Assembly (NCBI GenBank): GCA_002427055.1
Contig: DIPA01000114.1
Span: forward strand, 30,868 to 43,866
Source: Firmicutes bacterium UBA5500
GTDB taxonomy: Bacteria; Bacillota; UBA994; UBA5500
Direction: 5' to 3'
DNA length: 12,999 nucleotides
The position numbers and the translations under genes are program-made. Below are positions 1 through 7,117 of the stretch, in pieces. Under the pieces are notes generated by a model. That model saw only the letters and a list, made by a program, of their open reading frames with translations, did no database searches and was not told the origin of the DNA. Numbering within the stretch: position 1 is the stretch's first letter; every line of letters begins with the position of its first letter.

Positions 1-1
1 C

Positions 2-175
2 ACAGCGCTAATCTTCACCAAATTGGACGAGGCCAAAAGCTACGGTCTCATTATCAATTTATTGTGCAAGACAGGCCTACCAATTGCTTTTTTTGCTAAT
101 GGCCAAGGTGTTCCTGATGACTTGATGCAGCCATCTGTGGAGGACCTGCTATGTCTCTTACTGAAAGAGGAGTAG
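2..175 (+). CDS. flhF: FlhF, flagellar SRP-type GTPase (C-terminal end only)
   Basis: This is an open frame from the window edge to a TAG at 173-175, giving the last 57 residues of the protein. FlhF is an SRP-family GTPase at the cell pole or membrane that guides placement and number of flagella, working with FlhG. The fragment starts just before the TKLDEA motif (the guanine-specificity G4 element of SRP GTPases) at fragment residues 6-11, followed by the family-typical YG..(I/L)N, the KTGLPI strand and the GQGVPDD turn. It ends two bases before the start of flhG, which is the usual FlhF-FlhG order. The N-terminal B domain, N domain and P-loop lie outside the window. The identification rests on the motif and the neighbour. 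Confidence 0.9.
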   Translation, partial: TALIFTKLDEAKSYGLIINLLCKTGLPIAFFANGQGVPDDLMQPSVEDLLCLLLKEE

Positions 176-177
176 GC

Positions 178-1065
178 ATGAGGGATCAAGCAGATCGGTT
201 ACGCTCGTTAGTCACTGGGACAGATACGAATGAACTCGCTCAGCCAATCTCCAGAGATACGCGTGTGATCTCTATCACTAGTGGTAAAGGTGGGGTAGGA
301 AAGACAACGCTAGCGGTGAATCTAGCGCTAGCAGCTCAAATGTCAGGTTTGGAGACTGTTATTTTCGATGCTGATTTGGGATTAGCGAATGTAGATATTG
401 CGCTTGGCCTGTTTCCCCGCTACAACCTGATGCATGTGTTGCAGGGGGAGAAATCTATTAAGGAGATTATCTGTCCAGGGCCTCAGGGAGTGCGAATTAT
501 CGCAGGTGGTTCTGGCTGGGCAGAACTAGCCAATGTCAGTCAGCAGCAACTTAACAACTTCATTACAGGTTTGGCTGAACTGGATAGTTCGGCAGATTTA
601 ATCATAGTCGATACTGGTGCCGGGCTTGCACATAGTGTTCTAAGTTTTCTTCATGCCTCATCTGAGATAATTGTCGTTACTACACCCGAACCGACTGCGA
701 TAACTGATGCTTATGCTGTTATTAAGCTCATGAGCCAGCAGAAGGATAAGCGAATTCACGTAGTAGTTAATCGGGTCAAGAATGAGCAAGATGCAAGAAT
801 TGTCTACAGTAAAATAGAAAGAACGGCCAGTAGGTTCTTGGGCACTACCCCCTCTTTCTTGGGTTGGTTGCCAGAAGATAGTCTTGTAACGCAAGCGATC
901 ATTAGTCAGCAACCTGTCCTATTGCGGTGCCCGGATAGCCGTGTGGCCAAGGCTATACGTCAACTCGCTGATACGCTATTCTTCAGCGATCATGCTGATG
1001 TTGAGCCTGTAGGGGTGGGGCTGCGATCCTTTTTTGGCCGGCTAGTCCGCTTCTTAGGTGGCTAG
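178..1065 (+). CDS. flhG: FlhG (YlxH/MinD-like) flagellar number regulator ATPase
   Basis: This is a 295-residue ParA/MinD-family ATPase. In this family FlhG stimulates the FlhF GTPase and limits flagellar number. The N-terminus carries DQADRLR (residues 3-9), the DQAxxLR element known to bind and activate FlhF. A deviant Walker A, GKGGVGKTT, is at 36-44, the switch segment DADLGLANVD at 64-73, and a Walker B-like LIIVDTGAG lies near 145. The last 15 or so residues (LRSFFGRLVRFLGG) form a basic amphipathic helix like the MinD/FlhG membrane-targeting sequence. I chose ATG 178 because an AGAGGAG site lies 165-171 just upstream and the protein then begins MRDQA, as in the family. An in-frame ATG at 151 overlaps the flhF end and has no ribosome binding site. 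The stop codon lies inside the ribosome binding site of the next gene. Confidence 0.95.
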   Translation: MRDQADRLRSLVTGTDTNELAQPISRDTRVISITSGKGGVGKTTLAVNLALAAQMSGLETVIFDADLGLANVDIALGLFPRYNLMHVLQGEKSIKEIICPGPQGVRIIAGGSGWAELANVSQQQLNNFITGLAELDSSADLIIVDTGAGLAHSVLSFLHASSEIIVVTTPEPTAITDAYAVIKLMSQQKDKRIHVVVNRVKNEQDARIVYSKIERTASRFLGTTPSFLGWLPEDSLVTQAIISQQPVLLRCPDSRVAKAIRQLADTLFFSDHADVEPVGVGLRSFFGRLVRFLGG

Positions 1066-1076
1066 GAGGTGAGTTC

Positions 1077-1718
1077 ATGAAGCTACAGGAAAGACTTGCT
1101 ATAGGACAGAGCCTGCATGTTACTTGGAAGGGTAGAATCTATTCTAGCTTGCTACTAGATATCAGTAGCGCGTATTTGGATATTGGAGTCATTCAGTCGT
1201 TAGGTGAACATGTTTATCTGTTTCCTGGCGCTTCAGTTGTTGTTGGCTTTGGCGTTCCTGATAGAGGTTACTTTCGCTTTGTTACTATGGTCATAGATGA
1301 GTTCAAAGAGCCGGCCCCATTTGTGCGGTTGGCATGCCCTTCTAGAATTGAACGAATCCAGCAGCGTAATCACTATCGTTTACCTATCTCAATGCCGTTT
1401 AGTTATCGTGTTATTAATGATGTTCGTTCACATCGATCGTTAATTACCTGTCAGGGATATACAGTAGACATTAGTGGAGGTGGTCTGCAGTTTATTGGTT
1501 ATGAAATGCTAAGGTATGGTGATCGGTTGGAAATAGACATGCAGTATGGACAGTCGCTTCCCATGGGGCTTATCGGTACGGTTTTGCGCACCATGGATAA
1601 TCATGATGGAACCCACCAGGTTAGTGTTCAGTTTGACAGCCTGGATTGGCAACAGGAGGAAGCCATTATTCGTTTTGTATTTCAGGAACAAGTACGTCGA
1701 CGCCGCTTGCAGTTGTAG
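1077..1718 (+). CDS. PilZ-domain flagellar brake protein (YcgR/YpfA-type), c-di-GMP receptor
   Basis: The protein has 213 residues in two parts: an N-terminal YcgR-N-like beta domain (about 1-90) and a C-terminal PilZ domain (about 92-210). The c-di-GMP binding signature is intact: R97-xxx-R101 (RNHYR), then D131-x-S133-xx-G136 (DISGGG). In Bacteria this architecture binds c-di-GMP and slows the flagellar motor by contacting the stator or rotor. The start ATG sits behind AGGAGGTGA at 1064-1072, a site that overlaps the flhG stop codon, so translation is probably coupled. Its position between flhG and cheB supports a motility role. I infer the motor-brake function from domain layout and context. 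No sequence feature identifies the exact partner, so I give no gene symbol. Confidence 0.88.
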   Translation: MKLQERLAIGQSLHVTWKGRIYSSLLLDISSAYLDIGVIQSLGEHVYLFPGASVVVGFGVPDRGYFRFVTMVIDEFKEPAPFVRLACPSRIERIQQRNHYRLPISMPFSYRVINDVRSHRSLITCQGYTVDISGGGLQFIGYEMLRYGDRLEIDMQYGQSLPMGLIGTVLRTMDNHDGTHQVSVQFDSLDWQQEEAIIRFVFQEQVRRRRLQL

Positions 1719-1739
1719 AGGCTTACAGGGGGGGCAGCA

Positions 1740-2834
1740 ATGAAAGAAACAGCGACGAAGGTACGTGTTTTAATAGTAGACGATTCTGCATTTATGCGCT
1801 GCCTGTTATCTGATCTACTAGAGAGTTCGGGACAGATAACGGTGGTTGGGATTGCCCGTAATGGAATTGATGCAGTGGCTAAGAACAAGCGATTGGTTCC
1901 TGATGTAATCACGCTAGATATCGAGATGCCAGAAATGGATGGGTTAAGTGCTCTAACGGAACTGATGAGTACTCAGCCAGTACCGGTAGTCATGTTAAGC
2001 TCATTTACTCAAAGTGGTGCACAGGAAACGCTTGAGGCTTTATCCCGGGGAGCAGTTGACTTTATTGGAAAACCTGATTCTCCGCTAGAACTACAAGATG
2101 CAGAGTTGCGGCAGCAAGTAATCGACAAGGTATTACAAGCGGCGACAGTAGAAGTGAGTAAACTGGCAAAGCCAGTGGTCATGCCAGCGAAAGCGAGCAA
2201 AGAAACTGAAGGCAAACGCCCTCTAGAGCTACCGCGGGGCACGTTCAATGAGCAAGTTAGGGTGGTGGCGATAGGAACCTCTACGGGGGGCCCAAGGGCT
2301 TTGCAGGAAGTCATCAGTCAATTACCAGCTGATGGTCAAACCGCTTACCTAGTTGTACAACACATGCCCAAAGGTTTCACACGTTCTTTGGCTGAGAGGC
2401 TAGATAGTTTGTCAGCTTTGACAGTAGGTGAAGCCGAGAATGGTCTGATTAAACCTGACCATGTTTACATTGCACCAGGCGACTATCACCTAACAACGCA
2501 GATGGTGGATGGGAAAGCACATATGCAATTGTCTCAGTCAGAGCCAGTTAACGGACACCGGCCGGCGGTAGATGTGCTCTTTCACTCTTTGGCGACTATA
2601 CCTGGTCTGTGCAAGGTGGCAGTAGTTTTGACTGGAATGGGTTCTGATGGGGCAAAGGGATTAGTTGCCCTCAAGGCGAATGGAGTTTATACCATAGCAG
2701 AGGATGCTTCGACGGCCGTCATTTTTGGTATGCCTAAGGCAGCGATTATGGCTGGCGGAGTAAACAAAGCTGTTTCTTTGCAGTCAATTGCGGAGGCTAT
2801 CTCACTCGGCTTAGCAGGAGGAAGGGAGAACTGA
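1740..2834 (+). CDS. cheB: CheB, chemotaxis response regulator / receptor methylesterase-glutaminase
   Basis: CheB removes methyl groups from receptor glutamates (and can deamidate glutamines) to reset sensitivity. It is activated by phosphorylation from CheA. The 364 residues contain a receiver domain (about 8-125) with acidic pocket D14-D15, phospho-acceptor D60 in LDIEMPEMDG and conserved K111, then a variable linker (about 130-172), then the esterase domain. The catalytic triad can be read directly: S181 in GTSTGGP, H208 in QHMP and D303 in GMGSDG. Length is close to the usual 345-370. A purine-rich AGGGGGG site (1728-1734) lies just before the ATG. It ends four bases before cheA. No CheR gene is present in the window, so the methyltransferase must be encoded elsewhere. 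Confidence 0.97.
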   Translation: MKETATKVRVLIVDDSAFMRCLLSDLLESSGQITVVGIARNGIDAVAKNKRLVPDVITLDIEMPEMDGLSALTELMSTQPVPVVMLSSFTQSGAQETLEALSRGAVDFIGKPDSPLELQDAELRQQVIDKVLQAATVEVSKLAKPVVMPAKASKETEGKRPLELPRGTFNEQVRVVAIGTSTGGPRALQEVISQLPADGQTAYLVVQHMPKGFTRSLAERLDSLSALTVGEAENGLIKPDHVYIAPGDYHLTTQMVDGKAHMQLSQSEPVNGHRPAVDVLFHSLATIPGLCKVAVVLTGMGSDGAKGLVALKANGVYTIAEDASTAVIFGMPKAAIMAGGVNKAVSLQSIAEAISLGLAGGREN

Positions 2835-2838
2835 ACCA

Positions 2839-4779
2839 ATGGAAATGTCCCAGTATTTAGAGATATTTATGGAGGAGGCTAAGGAGCATATCCAGTCACT
2901 CAATACCGGCCTGTTGTGCTTGGAGCAGAATCCCACAGACAAGGATGTTGTTGGAGAGTTATTTCGCTCAGCTCATACACTAAAAGGCATGGCGGCAACT
3001 ATGGGGTTCAAACAGACGGCTAAGCTAACCCATAGGATGGAGAGTTCCCTGGACTTGGTACGCCAAGGTTTGTTAACGCCTGATAGCAATTTCATATCGA
3101 CCCTATTGCATGCCGTAGATACTCTAGAAGAGTTGGTTGAGAGTGCTGCTAGTGGACAGGAAGATGAAGAGATAGCTATAGAACATTTGGTGGCCGAGCT
3201 TCCAGTACAGGGCGACGTGGAGTCTGGAGGGGCGAATGAGGTAGCTGCGGCAGCTCAAGTTAGTGAGCTTGACGAGCACGCCATGATAGTTTTGCGTGCA
3301 GCGGCCAGTCAAGGGATGAGCGGCTACCGACTTGATGTACGACTAGCGCCGGATGCATTACTCAAATCTGCTAGAGCTTACATGGTATTTCAGCGGTTAG
3401 AACAGCAGGGGGAGATTATTCATTCAGAGCCTAGCGTTCCTGACCTAGAGGCAGAGCGCTTTGATGATCGGTTTTCTGTCTGGGTGGTTACTGCGGCCAC
3501 GAACACTATGTTACAGGAAGAGATAGAGAATATTTCAGATGTTAGGTCAGTAGTAATCAGCTCTTTGGATGATTTGCCGACCGGAAATAGCACTGGGAAC
3601 TCTGAACATCCAGCTAATGCAGCTCGTTTACGTGTCGGAAAGAGCGTACGAGTGGACATTGCCCGCTTAGATCATCTCATGAATTTGGTTAGTGAACTGA
3701 TGATTACTCGTACACGCCTGACGCAGATCAGTAAAGACCTAGATAATATTGCGCTTGGTGATACGACTGCTACCCTTAATAGAGTTCTGCTGGAGCTGCA
3801 GGATGAGGTAATGCAGGTACGTATGGTAGCCGTTGAGCAGATTTTTAGTCGTTTTCCTCGTATGATACGCGATCTTAGCAAACAGCTAGGCAAAGAGGTA
3901 GACTTCCAGATTACCGGTCAAGAGACTGAACTAGATCGGACAATCGTGGATGAAATAGGTGACCCTCTTATGCATCTTTTGCGTAATGCTTTGGACCATG
4001 GGATAGAACCAGTGGCTGATCGAGTCAAGGCTGGTAAGCCGGCTGAAGCTCAGGTTTTGTTATCGGCATATCATAGGGGAGATTCAGTATTCATTGAAGT
4101 GCAGGATGATGGCCGTGGGATCGATACTGAGCGCGTCAAGCAAAAAGCGGTACAGCGTGGGTTGATTAGTTCGCAGGAGGCAGCTTCTCTAGATGATGAT
4201 GCGGTTCATAAGTTACTGTTTCAGCCAGGGTTTAGCATGGCTGAGCAGATTACTGATGTGTCAGGTCGTGGAGTGGGGCTGGATGTAGTAGCTAGCAAGA
4301 TAGCTAGTTTGGGTGGGCGAACCTCTGTGCAAAGCGAACTAGGGAAAGGCAGCGTTTTTACCATAGTGCTACCCCTGACACTAGCTATTATGGCTACGTT
4401 ACAGGTGAGAGTTGATGCTGAGCGCTATGCTATTCCTCTAAGTGTGGTTGATCAGACAGCCCTTCTAAAGCGTTCAGAGTTAGATTATGTTGAGCATCGA
4501 TTAGCAATGGCGTATCGTGGGCAGACAATACCGGTACTAGATCTTCGCCAAGCCTTGGCGGTACCAACAAGCTTTTCCCCACCAGATGATGTATATGTGG
4601 TAGTAGTTTTTCGAGGGCGGAAGCTATTCGGTCTAATGGTCGATGAGTTATTGGGACAAGAGGAAGTAGTAGTCAAGCCGTTAGGTCGCTTTGTAGATAG
4701 ATGCCCAGGGGTTAGTGGAGCTACGATTTTGGGGGATGGTAGCATTGCTTTGATCCTGGATGTAATGTCGATAGCGTAA
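2839..4779 (+). CDS. cheA: CheA, chemotaxis histidine kinase
   Basis: CheA is the 646-residue kinase of the receptor-CheA-CheW array and phosphorylates CheY and CheB. Domains run in the standard order. P1/HPt has H46 in AHTLKG. P2, the response-regulator docking domain, is about 155-245. P3, the dimerisation helices, begins near 271 (VDIARLDHLMNLVSELMI). P4, the HATPase, has its N box around H379-N383-H387-G388, G1 at D423-D424-G425-x-G427, and G2 at G476-R-G-V-G480. P5, the CheW-like regulatory domain, is about 511-646. The beginning MEMSQYLEIF resembles the Bacillus CheA N-terminus and supports the ATG at 2839, preceded by a long AGGAGGAAGGGAG stretch inside the end of cheB. All catalytic residues look intact. 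Confidence 0.98.
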   Translation: MEMSQYLEIFMEEAKEHIQSLNTGLLCLEQNPTDKDVVGELFRSAHTLKGMAATMGFKQTAKLTHRMESSLDLVRQGLLTPDSNFISTLLHAVDTLEELVESAASGQEDEEIAIEHLVAELPVQGDVESGGANEVAAAAQVSELDEHAMIVLRAAASQGMSGYRLDVRLAPDALLKSARAYMVFQRLEQQGEIIHSEPSVPDLEAERFDDRFSVWVVTAATNTMLQEEIENISDVRSVVISSLDDLPTGNSTGNSEHPANAARLRVGKSVRVDIARLDHLMNLVSELMITRTRLTQISKDLDNIALGDTTATLNRVLLELQDEVMQVRMVAVEQIFSRFPRMIRDLSKQLGKEVDFQITGQETELDRTIVDEIGDPLMHLLRNALDHGIEPVADRVKAGKPAEAQVLLSAYHRGDSVFIEVQDDGRGIDTERVKQKAVQRGLISSQEAASLDDDAVHKLLFQPGFSMAEQITDVSGRGVGLDVVASKIASLGGRTSVQSELGKGSVFTIVLPLTLAIMATLQVRVDAERYAIPLSVVDQTALLKRSELDYVEHRLAMAYRGQTIPVLDLRQALAVPTSFSPPDDVYVVVVFRGRKLFGLMVDELLGQEEVVVKPLGRFVDRCPGVSGATILGDGSIALILDVMSIA

Positions 4780-4791
4780 GGAGGTATCATA

Positions 4792-5241
4792 ATGAGTACT
4801 GTAGCAGGCCATATGGAGGAAGAACGTTTTGTGGTGTTTAGGCTGGCGGGAGAAGACTATGCTATTCCTATTGCAGGTGTGCATACGGTGGAGAAGATAA
4901 TGCCTATCACGCGTGTGCCTCATGCACCGCAGTTTGTTGATGGAGTGATCAACCTGCGCGGCGAGGTCGTGCCGGTTATTAACCTCAGGCGTCGCTTGGG
5001 ACTGCCAGAAGCAACTGACTGTGTAGATGCTCACATCGTGGTTGCTTTAGCAGGCGAGCAACTGGTCGGCCTAATAGTAGATGAAATTAGTCATGTGCTG
5101 AGCTTGCCACAGACGGCAATTCAACCAGCAAATCAAGTTATCGGTGAATCTAATCGTAATTTTCTGCTAGGCGTGGGTAAATGGGAAAACGGTCTTATTA
5201 TTGTCCTAGACCTTGAGCGCGTGGTGGATCCAGAGCGGTAA
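4792..5241 (+). CDS. cheW: CheW, chemotaxis coupling protein
   Basis: CheW is the 149-residue adaptor that links chemoreceptors to CheA P5 in the array. Nearly the whole protein is a single CheW-like SH3-type fold. It opens with FVVFRLAGEDYAIPI and continues through the conserved VDGVINLRGEVVPVINLRRR segment (about 44-64), which forms the receptor/CheA-binding surface. It ends in a strand (LIIVLDLERVV) typical of the family. A near-perfect AAGGAGGT site (4779-4786) stands six bases ahead of the ATG and overlaps the last base of the cheA stop. A second in-frame ATG (4813) could also start the domain but lacks a comparable site. Confidence 0.96.
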   Translation: MSTVAGHMEEERFVVFRLAGEDYAIPIAGVHTVEKIMPITRVPHAPQFVDGVINLRGEVVPVINLRRRLGLPEATDCVDAHIVVALAGEQLVGLIVDEISHVLSLPQTAIQPANQVIGESNRNFLLGVGKWENGLIIVLDLERVVDPER

Positions 5242-5260
5242 CGAAAGGGGTCCTGACAGC

Positions 5261-5863
5261 ATGTTGTCTAATATGCAAATAGATGTTCTGCGTGAAATAA
5301 GCAATATTGGGTGTGGAAATGCTGCCACAGCGCTTTCCACCATGCTAAATAAACGTATAGACATGGAACTCCCCAGTGTCAATATTTTACCATTGGCAGA
5401 GGCACCCGATTTGCTTGGTGGGGCAGAGTTATTGGTAACAGGAGTTTTTTTTCAGGCCATTGATGATCTGCCTTGTTCCATCCTGTGGTTACTAAAGCAG
5501 GATTCAGTCGGTAGCCTTTTGAGCCTGCTTTTTGGCATGGATATTACTACTGATCCTCCATATACGTCTATGGAGCAGTCGGCTTTGATGGAAGTCGGGA
5601 ACATACTCAGTAGTTCTTATTTGGGAGCACTCAGTTGTTTTACTGGCTTGAATTTCCAGCTCTCTGTGCCTGCATTGGCGACTGATATGGCAGGTGCTAT
5701 TCTGGACATAGCGCTGATGCAGCTTGGTAGTTATTCGGACCAAGCTTTAGTGATTAAGAACAGCTTGCGAGAAGGGGACGAGTCAGTAGAGGCTAATTTC
5801 CTTTTGCTCCCGGACCCCGAGTTGCTGCAGCGGATTTTTCAGGCATTGGGAGTAGCTGAATGA
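5261..5863 (+). CDS. cheC: CheC, CheY-P phosphatase / CheD partner
   Basis: CheC dephosphorylates CheY-P and also binds CheD, tying receptor deamidation to CheY-P level. The 200-residue protein contains two copies of the CXY phosphatase signature [D/S]xxxExxN-x22-P. The first begins DVLREISN near residue 9. The second begins SALMEVGN near residue 107. In both the E, N and following P are spaced exactly as in the consensus, so both active sites look intact, unlike FliM-like or one-site relatives. I chose ATG 5261, preceded by AAAGGGG at 5244-5250. An upstream in-frame ATG at 5213 would overlap the end of cheW and add 16 non-conserved residues. The stop overlaps the start of cheD by four bases (ATGA). 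Confidence 0.95.
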   Translation: MLSNMQIDVLREISNIGCGNAATALSTMLNKRIDMELPSVNILPLAEAPDLLGGAELLVTGVFFQAIDDLPCSILWLLKQDSVGSLLSLLFGMDITTDPPYTSMEQSALMEVGNILSSSYLGALSCFTGLNFQLSVPALATDMAGAILDIALMQLGSYSDQALVIKNSLREGDESVEANFLLLPDPELLQRIFQALGVAE

Positions 5864-6348
5864 AGAAAGAGATAAAACAAGTTGGCATGGCACAGTATGC
5901 TGTTGGGGAAGCAGGTGACGTGCTAAGAACATTAGGCTTGGGATCATGCATTGGCATCTGCTTGTATGATCCGGTGTTGCACGTTGGCGGGTTAGTACAT
6001 ATCATGCTGCCGGAAATGTCTTTATATCAGGATAAGGCAACAGAAGCGAAATACGCAGATACTGGTATACGACTTTTGGTCAAAGAAATGGAGCGGTTGG
6101 GGGCTAGCTCCACTCGTCTTCGTGGTAAGTTGGCTGGCGGTGCTCAGATGTTTGCATTTACCGGCCAGAATGAGACAATGCGTATAGGGGAACGCAATAT
6201 TCTGGCATCACACAAGGCTTTGCAGGAACTTCGCATACCAGTGGTCGCAGAGCATACAGGTGGTAACTATGGTCGTACCATTGAGTTCTCCTGTAATGGA
6301 GGAGCTTTGGAGGTTCGGACTATCGGGCACGGAACATTTATCATTTAG
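5860..6348 (+). CDS. cheD: CheD, chemoreceptor glutamine deamidase
   Basis: CheD converts specific receptor glutamines to glutamates and is held in check by CheC. The 162-residue protein carries the family core LGLGSCIGICLYDP. The catalytic set T24, C30 and H47 has the same relative spacing as the Thr21/Cys27/His44 described for Thermotoga CheD. The later segments GGLVHIMLPE and LRGKLAGGAQMF are also typical. It begins in the last four bases of cheC (ATGA overlap), which makes translational coupling and balanced synthesis of the two partners likely. An internal ATG at 5887 is possible, but the coupled start is preferred. Confidence 0.96.
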   Translation: MKKEIKQVGMAQYAVGEAGDVLRTLGLGSCIGICLYDPVLHVGGLVHIMLPEMSLYQDKATEAKYADTGIRLLVKEMERLGASSTRLRGKLAGGAQMFAFTGQNETMRIGERNILASHKALQELRIPVVAEHTGGNYGRTIEFSCNGGALEVRTIGHGTFII

Positions 6349-6359
6349 GGGGTGTAGGG

Positions 6360-7103
6360 GTGGCAAGCTCGGTAGCCGAGTCGTTGTGGCAAGCTTATCG
6401 GCACGCAGATGCTGCCGCTAGGCTCGCACTCATAGAATATTATCTACCACTTGTTAAACGCGTGTGTGGCAGAATGAGCATGAATTTACCAAATTACATA
6501 GATCGAGATGACTTAGAAAGTGCTGGGGTACTAGGGCTGATGGACGCGATAACCAACTTTCGCCCAGAGCGCGGGGTTAAGTTTGAAACGTATGCAGTAG
6601 CTCGAATAAGGGGAGCAGCTATCGATAGTCTGCGGCAGATGGATTTTGTACCTAGATCAGTACGACAGAAAGCTAATCGTCTGCAGACTGCAATACAGTA
6701 TCTTCAAGCGAGGTTAGGCCGATCACCTGAGGATCTTGAGATAGCAGCTGAGTTAGGTATAGAGCCCAGAGAATTAGACAAGTGGTGGCAGGATGTACAG
6801 TCCATTACAGTGCTTTCATTGAATACGCCTTTAGATAGAGAAGAGGAAGGGGGCGACTTGACTACAATACTAGTCGCACCAACTGACAGCGATCCCGCTA
6901 CTAGATTACTTGAGGGAGAGCGTATAGAGGAACTAGCTAGTGCGATTTCTAGTTTAGGTGAGCGAGAGCAGCTGTTGTTGAGTCTATATTATGACGAAGG
7001 ATTAACCTTAAAGGAGTTAGGGCAGGTATTAGGCATAAGTGAATCGCGAGCGAGTCAGATCCATACGGCAATTGTGTTGAAATTGCGGGCCAAATTATCG
7101 TAG
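6360..7103 (+). CDS. fliA: RNA polymerase sigma-28 factor (FliA/SigD) for late flagellar and chemotaxis genes
   Basis: This 247-residue alternative sigma factor directs transcription of late flagellar genes such as flagellin and is normally held by FlgM. Region 2 (about 25-95) contains YIDRDDLESAGVLGLMDAI and the -10 recognition part KFETYAVARIRGAAIDSLR. Region 3 follows at about 95-165. Region 4 (about 195-247) has the helix-turn-helix LKELGQVLGISESRASQIH, close to the FliA/SigD consensus. The start is GTG at 6360, with AGGGGGT at 6347-6353 overlapping the cheD stop. No earlier in-frame start fits. Its Bacillus counterpart is called sigD, and the position after cheD is identical. Confidence 0.96.
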   Translation: MASSVAESLWQAYRHADAAARLALIEYYLPLVKRVCGRMSMNLPNYIDRDDLESAGVLGLMDAITNFRPERGVKFETYAVARIRGAAIDSLRQMDFVPRSVRQKANRLQTAIQYLQARLGRSPEDLEIAAELGIEPRELDKWWQDVQSITVLSLNTPLDREEEGGDLTTILVAPTDSDPATRLLEGERIEELASAISSLGEREQLLLSLYYDEGLTLKELGQVLGISESRASQIHTAIVLKLRAKLS

Positions 7104-7117
7104 AGGAGGGCTTGAAC

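Noticed and set aside
151..177. Upstream ATG for flhG at 151
   Set aside because: It overlaps the end of flhF, lacks a ribosome binding site and adds residues not seen before the MRDQA start.
4681..5034. 117-residue antisense frame over cheA/cheW
   Set aside because: It spans two well-supported genes and shows no domain or ribosome binding site.
5213..5260. Upstream ATG for cheC at 5213
   Set aside because: It lies inside cheW with no suitable ribosome binding site; the 16 extra residues are not family-like.
7112..7117. TTG start for fapA at 7112
   Set aside because: It is only two bases from the GAGGAGG site; GTG 7118 has proper spacing.
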